Shown here piece after piece: positions 18,111 through 26,546 of a DNA stretch of 64,000 nt; the first letter of the stretch is position 1, and each line of letters starts with the position of its first letter. The notes below the pieces were generated by a model. The model saw only the letters and a program-made list of their open reading frames with translations. It did no database searches and was not told the origin of the DNA. Made by a program: the position numbers and the translations under genes. The DNA lies in NCBI GenBank assembly GCA_013122435.1, contig WYDT01000003.1, positions 372,001-436,000 of the forward strand, in the 5' to 3' direction. The stretch comes from Chloroflexi bacterium AL-N1 (GTDB lineage: Bacteria > Chloroflexota > Chloroflexia > Chloroflexales > Roseiflexaceae).

Positions 18111-21100
18111 ATGTGGTCTGGGGGACATCATCAAAAACGGCGCTTCTGGCGTGCAATATATGACCATCGGTATATGCTATTCCGACTTATGATGATTTTG
18201 ATCATCTTTGTTGGATGTGGTGTATCGATTACCCAGGCCCAAAACCAGAATCCACCTGATGTCACTGATCCAAACAATCATTCGTCGGTAGCTGTTCCGG
18301 TCGCTCCAGAAAGTATGCCGCGTGAATTACCAGTGGATAACCAGATATTAAACCCAACTATAGCCGCAGGAGTACCGAGTACAACAGCAGATATTGCTGA
18401 TGCTAATGAGGCCAATCAAGTACTGGCCCTGCTCGCGGCAGGCACTGGCCTAGCTGCTGGAGTGGGGCTAGCGCGTGGTGGTGTTCCCATGGCGCAAACG
18501 GTGCCGACGCAACCGTTTACCTGGCCACCATGGGCGCAAACGGTTTCACATCAGATCATCAATCAACAACCCATCTTTTGGCAGCGCCTCTTGCAATCGC
18601 CGACGCGACAGGTCTGGCTAACAATCGACTCTCGTTTAGAGGTTCGAGACAAGGTCATCATGCATCAGCGGATAGACAATGGGCGTATATTGGCCGAGCA
18701 TTCCATTGCGACCATACAGCCAGGTGGTATTAACTTTCATTGGGAACAAGAAACACAAGATGAGACTGATGAAGATATCATCACCATAACAGTGGTTGGG
18801 AATCGTGATGAGGCCTTATTAGAGGATCTTGCTTCCATTCGTGACCCATATGAGCGCTTTTTACTGGTACAGGAGCAACGCCCCGATCTGATCACCGATC
18901 AGGCGTATCCAACATCAGAGATTGGTCAGAATGCCCATATTGTGATGGAAAATCCGCTTACCCAGATAGTGCAAGGGAGCAAAGTTGATTATGGGTTTAA
19001 TTTGGGCAATGTTTTATATGATTCAGATGATCCGCCAAGTATCCGCAGTTTTGTGATCAATGATCCCCGTTTAACTGATCAATGGGGAGTTCCAACCTAT
19101 GTACGCGGACCTGATGGTCGTTGGGAAGATGCTCATTGGACGATTCCTGGCACTCATACGCTGGTGTATGAAGTACAGTATTCTGATCAACTACCACAGT
19201 ATTATACGCTCGAGCAAACAGTCGTTGAGCCTCATGAATTAGCAGCACAACGTCTACAGGAATCGTCAACCCCATTGAATGCTGAAATGTATTTGCTTTC
19301 ATTGCAGACTATGCTGCAAGAGGTTGAGCAGCAGGAGGGTATAGATGCAGATCGGTTGGAGCAATTCCGCGCATCAGTCCAAAACGCTACTACGCTGCTC
19401 GAAAGTGGAGGGACGCCTATTCAAGCGGTTTTGGTTGCTGATGAGACCTCACAAGCCATTCCGCTGACGCTCTTCCTTCAGCAGACCGAAGATGGCTATG
19501 CGATTGTCGATCTGACTAATCCGCATCCTGATGCGGCACGCACCTATCAGGGGAATACAATTGAAGCAGCCTGGCAAGACTTTTTACGGAACAACACGTT
19601 GCCATCTGGACAGATCGCCGCTACGCCACCGAGTGGTGCAGCAGCACCGTCGGATGATATATGGAATAGCCATAGTGATGGCCAGAGTACACTGGAGCGC
19701 TGGAGTAATGGGTTAGGGGTGTTGTCACTCGTTGCTCTGGGCGCAGGGGTCGTGTTGATGTTTGTCCCCGGTGGTCAAATTCCTGGTGGGTATATCATTG
19801 GTGCAATGGGTGTTTCCATCGGCGCAGGTGCATTAGCTTCAGGTTTGAGTATGGCCGACCGTGCTCATTATGGCAATCTAACCTGGAATACTCAGACACA
19901 GTTAGAATTGCTGGATCTTGCCGGAAGTCTGCTGGTGGGTGGTACACTGGTTCGTGCGGGAACACGATTGACTGTTCGGCAAGTAGGCCAGATGGGGGTT
20001 GCGCTTGAGATTCTGGAAACAGGCACAGATGTTACCAGCGCTATTTTATTAACTCGTGAGTACTATGATCAGATTGAGACGATCCGCAACAGTGATCTTT
20101 CAGAACTCCAAAAGCAGGAAGCTATTCGTGAGGTATTACAGAGTGCGGCGCAATTAGGAGGTCTGGTTGTATTAGGGGTTGGGTTGAGTCGTGTGGACTT
20201 CAACCGCATTCGTGGTGCTGTGAACATGCCGAATGTCTCAAGTGGTCTGCGCGATGCGGTTAATGCTTCCCCGACGCTTCAGCAAATTCTGGCCAGTCAG
20301 AATTATGATGCCTCGAATCTTAGTGGATTGTGGCTTCAGTGGAGAAACATTCAAGGCCATATCCCTTTCACCTCCTTTGATACATGGGTGGCGTCACTGG
20401 TACAGCGTGGTATTTCCCTTGATGTTGTGAACAGTTTCTTTCTCAATCGTGGCGTTGTCGATGCAGTCAACCGGGACCCGTCCTTAGGTCAGCGGTTGAT
20501 GGAACATCCTGAATTTATGCGGCTTGCACTTGCCGATCCACTAATGATGCAACGCCTGCTTGAACGTCCTGGCGTTTCACCCACTATTCCGGTAGTTCCC
20601 AGTGACTGGCGTAGAGCAGTATCACAGTTCAATCAACCACGCATTGAGTACTTTGCCCAAAGATACGGTTTGACCGTCCCTCAGTATCAGGCAGCCGTAA
20701 ACATACATTTCCAGGATCTCATTAACCAAGCAGGGGTTTACAAACGTGTTCGATTGGCACATCTGGAAAGCATTTTGCAAGATGGGCGTTTCAGAACGTT
20801 GTTTGAAACAGGAACCTCTGGTGGTACGACAAGTATTCCCCATCGTAACAACACTGAAGTAAGCGCTATCGGTTTTGATGAGGCGCGACAGCCAGTGGAA
20901 CATCGTCCTCAGTATGGTTATCTCAGTCAGGATCCAAATGGCCTTGGACCACAGGTGGCCCAGTATGGTGATGTTACGGTAGTATTACGGCCAGAGGTAC
21001 GTGAGCGTAGCACCTTTACCTTTGGTGATAGCCTTGACGCGACACAGGCAGGCACCATGACGACCTTGACTCCACAGCCACTTGATACTCCAACATATGA

Positions 21101-21329
21101 GGCATTTGATTACAACTTTGGGGGTGCTCCATATTATGGGGGCAATCCTAATGGTGTCGATCCATTGACTATCACGTCTCTGGATACATTTGATCCGTAT
21201 GTTGAAGTGCAGATTCATGGTGGATTACAGGTATCAGATATTCAAGAGTTGATTTTTGATAGTGCGCCACCGAGTCATATTGTGACAGAGCTAAACCGAT
21301 TGGGAGTTACGTGGCGGGTTGCCCCCTAA
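18111..21329 (+). CDS. Large exported protein with DUF3626-like C-terminal domain, candidate toxin
   Basis: 1072 residues. After a basic N-terminus comes a hydrophobic export segment (LMMILIIFVGCGVSITQAQ). A Gln/Pro-rich part and a conserved block (IRDPYERFLLVQEQRPD, then a folded module ending YPGTHTLVYEVQY-like) are shared with the gene at 21782. A glycine-rich hydrophobic stretch lies near residues 540-600. The C-terminal 200 residues contain VVLRPEVRERSTFTFGDS and YVEVQIHG, which resemble DUF3626 as I recall that family. A shared export and scaffold region with a variable C-terminal domain is the plan of polymorphic toxins. Function is inferred, not shown. GAGGAGG precedes the ATG. Confidence 0.7.
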   Translation: MWSGGHHQKRRFWRAIYDHRYMLFRLMMILIIFVGCGVSITQAQNQNPPDVTDPNNHSSVAVPVAPESMPRELPVDNQILNPTIAAGVPSTTADIADANEANQVLALLAAGTGLAAGVGLARGGVPMAQTVPTQPFTWPPWAQTVSHQIINQQPIFWQRLLQSPTRQVWLTIDSRLEVRDKVIMHQRIDNGRILAEHSIATIQPGGINFHWEQETQDETDEDIITITVVGNRDEALLEDLASIRDPYERFLLVQEQRPDLITDQAYPTSEIGQNAHIVMENPLTQIVQGSKVDYGFNLGNVLYDSDDPPSIRSFVINDPRLTDQWGVPTYVRGPDGRWEDAHWTIPGTHTLVYEVQYSDQLPQYYTLEQTVVEPHELAAQRLQESSTPLNAEMYLLSLQTMLQEVEQQEGIDADRLEQFRASVQNATTLLESGGTPIQAVLVADETSQAIPLTLFLQQTEDGYAIVDLTNPHPDAARTYQGNTIEAAWQDFLRNNTLPSGQIAATPPSGAAAPSDDIWNSHSDGQSTLERWSNGLGVLSLVALGAGVVLMFVPGGQIPGGYIIGAMGVSIGAGALASGLSMADRAHYGNLTWNTQTQLELLDLAGSLLVGGTLVRAGTRLTVRQVGQMGVALEILETGTDVTSAILLTREYYDQIETIRNSDLSELQKQEAIREVLQSAAQLGGLVVLGVGLSRVDFNRIRGAVNMPNVSSGLRDAVNASPTLQQILASQNYDASNLSGLWLQWRNIQGHIPFTSFDTWVASLVQRGISLDVVNSFFLNRGVVDAVNRDPSLGQRLMEHPEFMRLALADPLMMQRLLERPGVSPTIPVVPSDWRRAVSQFNQPRIEYFAQRYGLTVPQYQAAVNIHFQDLINQAGVYKRVRLAHLESILQDGRFRTLFETGTSGGTTSIPHRNNTEVSAIGFDEARQPVEHRPQYGYLSQDPNGLGPQVAQYGDVTVVLRPEVRERSTFTFGDSLDATQAGTMTTLTPQPLDTPTYEAFDYNFGGAPYYGGNPNGVDPLTITSLDTFDPYVEVQIHGGLQVSDIQELIFDSAPPSHIVTELNRLGVTWRVAP

Positions 21330-21349
21330 AGAATGATTGTGAGGCCTAC

Positions 21350-21625
21350 ATGAAAATTGTTGCACATCAAAACCATCGAGTCTATCTTCTTGACATTGGT
21401 GATGATCGTGGCCAGGTGCTTGATCTTGATCAAAAAAAGCTGTTCCGACCTTTTAACATCCATTCGATATTGACCTATAGCCCGTGGGATGAGTATACCG
21501 ACTCGCAAAATATCTTACCAGATTTGCTTGCTCAGGTGACGGCGGAAGAGAACCCTCCACCGCCCAAACGACGTAGCGAAGCAGAAATTCAGCAATGGTT
21601 GCGTGAAAAGGGATTTCGATCATAA
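21350..21625 (+). CDS. Small protein behind the large exported protein, possible immunity protein
   Basis: 91 residues, soluble and acidic in its middle, starting 20 bases after the large gene. It begins MKIVAHQNHRVYLLDIGDD and ends with the basic helix SEAEIQQWLREKGFRS. I do not recognise a family. Small cytoplasmic proteins directly downstream of a toxin C-terminus are commonly immunity proteins, so that is the leading hypothesis; a secretion chaperone is the alternative. An in-frame ATG 39 bases upstream lacks a ribosome site. Confidence 0.6.
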   Translation: MKIVAHQNHRVYLLDIGDDRGQVLDLDQKKLFRPFNIHSILTYSPWDEYTDSQNILPDLLAQVTAEENPPPPKRRSEAEIQQWLREKGFRS

Positions 21626-21781
21626 GTCTGTTTGAACATGGTAAGTCACACCAGGCATTTGCGGAAGGTGTCGCAGGCAAGGGCGTAAGCCATAAATCAT
21701 GTATGGTAGCACGACGAATCAGGTTGATTGGCATACCATTATTGTAGATGTTAGATTGACATAAAGTATCAGGGAGATGTC

Positions 21782-24685
21782 ATGTACTTACGCCCACGCA
21801 GCCGAGTGCGCGTATGCTGGCGATGGTTGTTGCTAGTATTACGTGCTTTTTGTGTCAGCATGGTCTGCCTCGGCTTTGGTATATCACTCGTCCAAGCGCA
21901 GAATCAACAACCACCGGAGCAGGCGCCAGCGACCACAGCAGCGCCAGCGACCACAGATACTGATCAGACGACCACAGCAGCAAACACCGATCTGATCGAT
22001 CCATTGCTGACATCGGGTATTGTGACAGCAACATCAGCTCTCTCAAATACTACCCCTCGGGGACGTGAATTGGCGCTCCTTGCAGCCATGGGTGCAGTTG
22101 CTGGTACAGGATTAGCTTTTAGCGGACGCCCCATACCGAGAGTACCTGCGACGCCACAGTCTGCAGTGGTTGCCGCAACACCAACATCTGTAACGCCGAC
22201 AGCACAACTAGTTCCGACACCAGTCACGCCACAGACGACACCAACTGCACCAGCAGCCGATCCAATCCTTAAGCAACTTGAGTCGATTCGCGATCCGTAT
22301 GAGCGTTATTTGCTTGTACAACAGATGCGTCCTGACTGGATCACCAATCAGTCAGCGCCAACAGCAACTCAAAGTGCCACGCCACAGATTTTGATGGAAG
22401 AGCCCGCAACACAATTGCTTGTTGGTGATCGGGCAACCTACAACTTTGATCTTGGCAATAGTATATATGGTGAGCCGCCCCGTATCCGCAGTTTTGTGAT
22501 AACCGATCCATCTGGTGTGGGGGAGCTGACGCGGCGTGGGTGGCGCGATGGCTCACGCCCGGTGATTCGAGGTCCAAATGGTCGTTGGCGCAATCTCCGC
22601 TGGCAGTACCCTGGTACCCATACTATTGTTTATGAGGTCCAATATGCAGGACAACCACCCCAATATCACACACTGACACAAGATGTAGTGACAGTTGAAG
22701 CACAGTCCGCCCAGCAATTAGAGGCTGCTCCAGAGCCAGTGCCAGCAGATCAGTATATAGCTAGTCTGCAAATGGCTATTGATGACCTGCAACAGCAACC
22801 TACTCCTAATACTGAGTTGATTGACCAGCTTGAGGCCGCACTTGCCGAAGCACAAACATTGCTTACAGGAATGGTTGAACCAATCAAAGCTACCCTGATT
22901 GTGGAGGAAACTGGTCAGGTGATGTTGCCGAATATCTATCTCAAAACCCTGCCAGATGGTAGTTATCAGATTATTGATGTCACAAACCCACATCCTGAGG
23001 CAATTGGTGCGTATGAAGGCGATACTATTGAGGCGGCATGGCAAGCATACCTGGCGCACAATCACCTACCTGCTGGACAACTTGCAGCTGTGCCTCCTGC
23101 CCTTGCCGGAGCGCAATCGACGGTGTGGCATGCCCATACTCATGAACATCGGAGTTGGCGGCGACGTGCCAGTGATTGGCTCTGGGCAGAGCACCAGTGG
23201 ACGTGGTACGGAAATCTTCTCGAAAGTTGGCGACAGAGTGGTTGGCTTGGTCAAGGGGTGGCTGGTGTGGTGGGTTTTGTTGTCGATCTATTGACTGGTA
23301 TGGACTCAGAGGGAAATTATCAATGGGGATGGGTGGGCTTTTCGTGGATTATGAATATTCTCTCTGTGGTTGGTGTCGGTTTGCTTGGAAAACTCGCCAA
23401 CTTAGGAAAAGCTGCCAAAATTGGCCGTATCCTCGCGTGGGCCAGAAATTTACGAGTTGTTCGCTGGCTTGGTGGTACAAGGTTTGTCCGCTGGCTGGCG
23501 AATTCAGCTTTGGCACGCTGGCTTCGTGATCCAGAACGCCTCAATGCGTTGCTCCAGCTCAAATGGGGTACCTGGTGGGATGAATTTACCCGTGGAGTGG
23601 TGGCACTCAAACCGCGTTTGATTACCTGGTTCAATCGCTTGCGAAATTCTCGTGCTCTTGGCCCAATCATCAATAGGGCAGCACCGTGGGTCGGACGGCT
23701 AACTGCCTGGTTCACACGAGCAAGAAGTGGGGCAGGTGGTCTTGCTGTGAGATTCCAGACCTGGCTCCAGCGGATGGCTAACCGATCGTTTGTGCAGCGA
23801 ATCAGCAATCTGCTGGCAAACTGGTCGGCCCGTTTGAATCGATTGCCAGTGATTGGTCCGACCATACAATTTCTCAAAAACACCTGGCAGGGTTTTGTGA
23901 AGTTCTTAAAGGACCCCGCAAAGGTATTGAAAACTATGGGCGATATGCTCTGGGCTGGAGTCAATAGCGGTGTTGGTGGTGTAATCGGTGCTGTTATGAA
24001 ATGGTTTGTGAAGGACATTCTTCAACCCACATCGGGTGGCAGTCTCGAAAAAGCGGTACAAGTGATTAAGCGTTTGTTTATGCTTGCTGGTGCGGGCAGT
24101 GTGTTCCAACGGATCGCTGAATGGCTGGGTTGGTTTACCCCACCTCCGCCACTCACTGGTCAGGTATCACCAGCACAACCAGCACCGCAGCCTGCTCCGA
24201 ATGCGCCGAGTCCGGCACCGAATACACCAAGCCCATCAACACCGAGGCCATCATCTCCGTCACCATCCGATCCAATGGTCGCACCACCCCCTCAACAGAC
24301 ACCATTGGTTCAGCCTGTGGCACGGCCCGCCAACCCGAATCTGGCTTGGCCCCTAGTGCACTATGGTGATAGTGGTGAGAATGTGGTGACGCTACAGGCC
24401 ATGCTCCGTCAACAAGGCTACGATATTACCTACAACGGTTTATTTGATGATAAAACGCACGCGGCAGTGCTCCAATTCCAGCGAGATCGAGGTTTGGTAG
24501 ATGATGGTATTGTGGGACGAAATACCTGGTCTGCACTGATATCGACGGTACGCCTGGGTGATCATAGTCTGCTTGTTGAAGCGCTCCAACGACAGTTAGT
24601 GCATAAGTATGGCTACCAGACTGCCATTGACGGAAGGTTTGGCTCTGTTGAGACTCGACCAACCGTCATCGCGTTTCAGGAATAG
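21782..24685 (+). CDS. Large exported protein with peptidoglycan-binding domains, interrupted by TAG
   Basis: 967 residues up to an in-frame TAG. An Arg-rich N-terminus and hydrophobic export segment are followed by a Thr/Ala/Pro-rich stretch and a block closely matching the gene at 18111 (IRDPYERYLLVQQMRPDW; IRSFVITDPS; YPGTHTIVYEVQY). Residues about 460-780 are Trp/Arg-rich amphipathic and hydrophobic helices. After a Pro/Ser linker come two peptidoglycan-binding type-1 units: DSGENVVTLQAMLRQQGYD is the first, and the second is cut by the stop. Coding continues in the same frame beyond TAG, so the ancestral protein was about 1,133 residues. Confidence 0.7.
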   Translation: MYLRPRSRVRVCWRWLLLVLRAFCVSMVCLGFGISLVQAQNQQPPEQAPATTAAPATTDTDQTTTAANTDLIDPLLTSGIVTATSALSNTTPRGRELALLAAMGAVAGTGLAFSGRPIPRVPATPQSAVVAATPTSVTPTAQLVPTPVTPQTTPTAPAADPILKQLESIRDPYERYLLVQQMRPDWITNQSAPTATQSATPQILMEEPATQLLVGDRATYNFDLGNSIYGEPPRIRSFVITDPSGVGELTRRGWRDGSRPVIRGPNGRWRNLRWQYPGTHTIVYEVQYAGQPPQYHTLTQDVVTVEAQSAQQLEAAPEPVPADQYIASLQMAIDDLQQQPTPNTELIDQLEAALAEAQTLLTGMVEPIKATLIVEETGQVMLPNIYLKTLPDGSYQIIDVTNPHPEAIGAYEGDTIEAAWQAYLAHNHLPAGQLAAVPPALAGAQSTVWHAHTHEHRSWRRRASDWLWAEHQWTWYGNLLESWRQSGWLGQGVAGVVGFVVDLLTGMDSEGNYQWGWVGFSWIMNILSVVGVGLLGKLANLGKAAKIGRILAWARNLRVVRWLGGTRFVRWLANSALARWLRDPERLNALLQLKWGTWWDEFTRGVVALKPRLITWFNRLRNSRALGPIINRAAPWVGRLTAWFTRARSGAGGLAVRFQTWLQRMANRSFVQRISNLLANWSARLNRLPVIGPTIQFLKNTWQGFVKFLKDPAKVLKTMGDMLWAGVNSGVGGVIGAVMKWFVKDILQPTSGGSLEKAVQVIKRLFMLAGAGSVFQRIAEWLGWFTPPPPLTGQVSPAQPAPQPAPNAPSPAPNTPSPSTPRPSSPSPSDPMVAPPPQQTPLVQPVARPANPNLAWPLVHYGDSGENVVTLQAMLRQQGYDITYNGLFDDKTHAAVLQFQRDRGLVDDGIVGRNTWSALISTVRLGDHSLLVEALQRQLVHKYGYQTAIDGRFGSVETRPTVIAFQE

Positions 24686-25183
24686 CAGGGCCTCGAACCG
24701 GACGGTATTGTAGGGCAAAATACGTGGTCTGCACTCTTGTTGGGTACGGGTTCGTCCAGACCGAGCAATGGCACTAGCAGACCCAGTACCGGTGCCGGGA
24801 GGGTTAATTACAATGGATATACAGTTAGCGATCCAGTGGTGCGTCGAGAGTTGCAGGAAATTGCTGACCTTTTCGGATCAACGGTCGTGCTCACCAGCGG
24901 TGATCGGAGCCACGTCCCACCCGGAGGGAGCACTCGCAGTCTGCATCTTGCTGGCCGCGCTGCCGATTTTTATGTAGAAGGGGTTAGTCTTACTGAGGCA
25001 TTCAATCGTATTCGTGCAAGTGGCATACTCAATGATGGCAACTTTGAATTCATTAACCATCTTGGTGTATGTAATGGCGGTCCTGCGACGATCCCGGCTC
25101 ATTTGCATCTTGGTCATTACAGCACCAACCAGAACAGGCATATGATCGAGGAATGTGGTTCGTATCGTGTCGTCGGGCCGTGA
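24686..25183 (+). pseudogene. Severed C-terminus: end of PG-binding repeat plus M15-like peptidase domain
   Basis: This is the in-frame continuation of the upstream gene after its TAG. It first completes the second peptidoglycan-binding unit (EPDGIVGQNTWSALL). After a Ser/Gly linker comes a domain like M15-type D-Ala-D-Ala carboxypeptidases: TSGDRSH, SLHLAGRAADFYV and AHLHLGH supply the expected zinc ligands. There is no start codon with a ribosome site that would make it an independent gene. A change from CAG to TAG would explain the break. The domain may be lost, rarely read through, or the stop may be a sequence error. Confidence 0.65.
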
Positions 25184-25217
25184 CCTGATACATCTTTATA
25201 AAGGATGAGGCATACAG

Positions 25218-26375
25218 ATGGAAAAAGATAGTTTCCCATGGCTTCTCTACCACTGGGGGCCGCCCGTTCTGAGCACTCCCCTGCTGTTAGCACCGTTTGT
25301 CGCTCTGGCATATGTTGCCCCAGATCTGCTGGCTCATTCATTGGGGTTTGTGGTGAGCCTGAGTGTTGTGTGTGTGGTGATAAATGTCATACTTGCGCTC
25401 ATTACAAAGCGTCTCGGATGGTATCAACTTCAGACCGACCCAACCAAACAGCGGGTACCCAGGCGGTTGGGGGCAACGCCCAATCAATTGGCGGTTATCG
25501 CAGCGTGGTTTGTTTTTCCGCAACAGGGCATTGTACAACCGTGGTGGCTCTACGTTGTGACGTTTGTCGTCGTTGGTATGGTTGGTGTTATCGTATGCGA
25601 TGCATTGGTGGGAAAGCTGTTTGATGAGTCAACGAGTGACTCAGACGTTCAGGAGCCACCATCGACAAATTCGCTGCAAGCATCATCTGCACAGCTATCA
25701 GATCAGGACGCGGCAGTAGAACGTATACAGGATGCGGCACCAGCAGTGAGTCCGCAACCTACCATGCACACGCAACGCGGCACATGGTTGTGGTTCTGGC
25801 AGAGTTGGCTACCAGGGGTTATGTGTGCGCCAATTGTACTGTTGGCGTTTGTTGCTACTATAGTAATAGAGCCATTGTGGTTATCAACGCCGATGGGATT
25901 TTTATTGACTCTTGGGAGCACTGCATTCGTCGTCGATCTCGTGCTGGCCATTGTACGACGCTGGTGGCGACATGTCTGGGCCGAGCCGTGGGAAGTGCGG
26001 ATCTTCGAGGCTGCTCCACAAGGCATCGCCGCAAACCAGTTGGCTGTTGTCGGGGCTGGGGTGTTACTGCCACACCTGGGAATTACACAGCCGTGGTGGG
26101 TGTATGCTATCGCTTTTGTAATATTCGGGTTGATCGGGCGCTGGGTGTTTTCAATCGTTGTTGATACGGCTGAGCTGTCAGTGAAACCGGTTGCTCCTGC
26201 GTGGACACAACAGGTTGCGACACTTTTTCTCGCATTTAGTGGTATTTCGTTTGTGAGATTGATGTTGCAGGGCACACCGCATTTTTTGTGGGGCGGCATG
26301 GCGTTACTACTCATTGGCTTGATTTTGCCGCAACTGGTGGTGATGTGTGGTGGTGGACGTACGGCAGAGCGATGA
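25218..26375 (+). CDS. Duplicated multi-pass membrane protein
   Basis: 385 residues with about eight to nine hydrophobic segments. The protein is an internal duplication: PNQLAVIAAWFVFP...VQPWWLYVV in the first half matches ANQLAVVGAGVLLP...TQPWWVYAI in the second, separated by a hydrophilic linker near residues 140-190. I recognise no family. It starts 34 bases after the peptidase fragment with GGATGAGG before the ATG, and is co-directional. It could be a membrane immunity or export factor for the exported protein. Confidence 0.7.
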   Translation: MEKDSFPWLLYHWGPPVLSTPLLLAPFVALAYVAPDLLAHSLGFVVSLSVVCVVINVILALITKRLGWYQLQTDPTKQRVPRRLGATPNQLAVIAAWFVFPQQGIVQPWWLYVVTFVVVGMVGVIVCDALVGKLFDESTSDSDVQEPPSTNSLQASSAQLSDQDAAVERIQDAAPAVSPQPTMHTQRGTWLWFWQSWLPGVMCAPIVLLAFVATIVIEPLWLSTPMGFLLTLGSTAFVVDLVLAIVRRWWRHVWAEPWEVRIFEAAPQGIAANQLAVVGAGVLLPHLGITQPWWVYAIAFVIFGLIGRWVFSIVVDTAELSVKPVAPAWTQQVATLFLAFSGISFVRLMLQGTPHFLWGGMALLLIGLILPQLVVMCGGGRTAER

Positions 26376-26475
26376 ATCATGTTGTAAACACAAAAATGAT
26401 GTAACATGATATATGTTGGGATATTGGTGAAACTATGATATGAAATGGTCCGCTTTCCAACCTATATATAGAACG

Positions 26476-26507
26476 GTAATCCACATTTTCCACAAAATGT
26501 GGATTAC
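26476..26507. promoter_or_regulatory. Perfect 14-bp inverted repeat upstream of the methyltransferase
   Basis: GTAATCCACATTTT and its exact reverse complement flank a CCAC loop. No T-run follows, so it is not an ordinary terminator. It ends 39 bases before the chosen methyltransferase start and could be an operator or a leader hairpin. Confidence 0.7.
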
Positions 26508-26546
26508 TACGCCTGTACAAATTTTGTAACACAAAATTGCTCGATC

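Noticed and set aside
21782-25183. Translation initiation of the M15-like domain as a separate gene.
   Set aside because: No start codon with a ribosome site is present after the TAG, and the second peptidoglycan-binding unit spans the stop.
25703-26407. A long minus-strand open frame opposite the duplicated membrane protein.
   Set aside because: The plus-strand frame has a ribosome site, membrane segments and an internal duplication; the reverse frame is Thr/Asn/Cys-rich without any motif.
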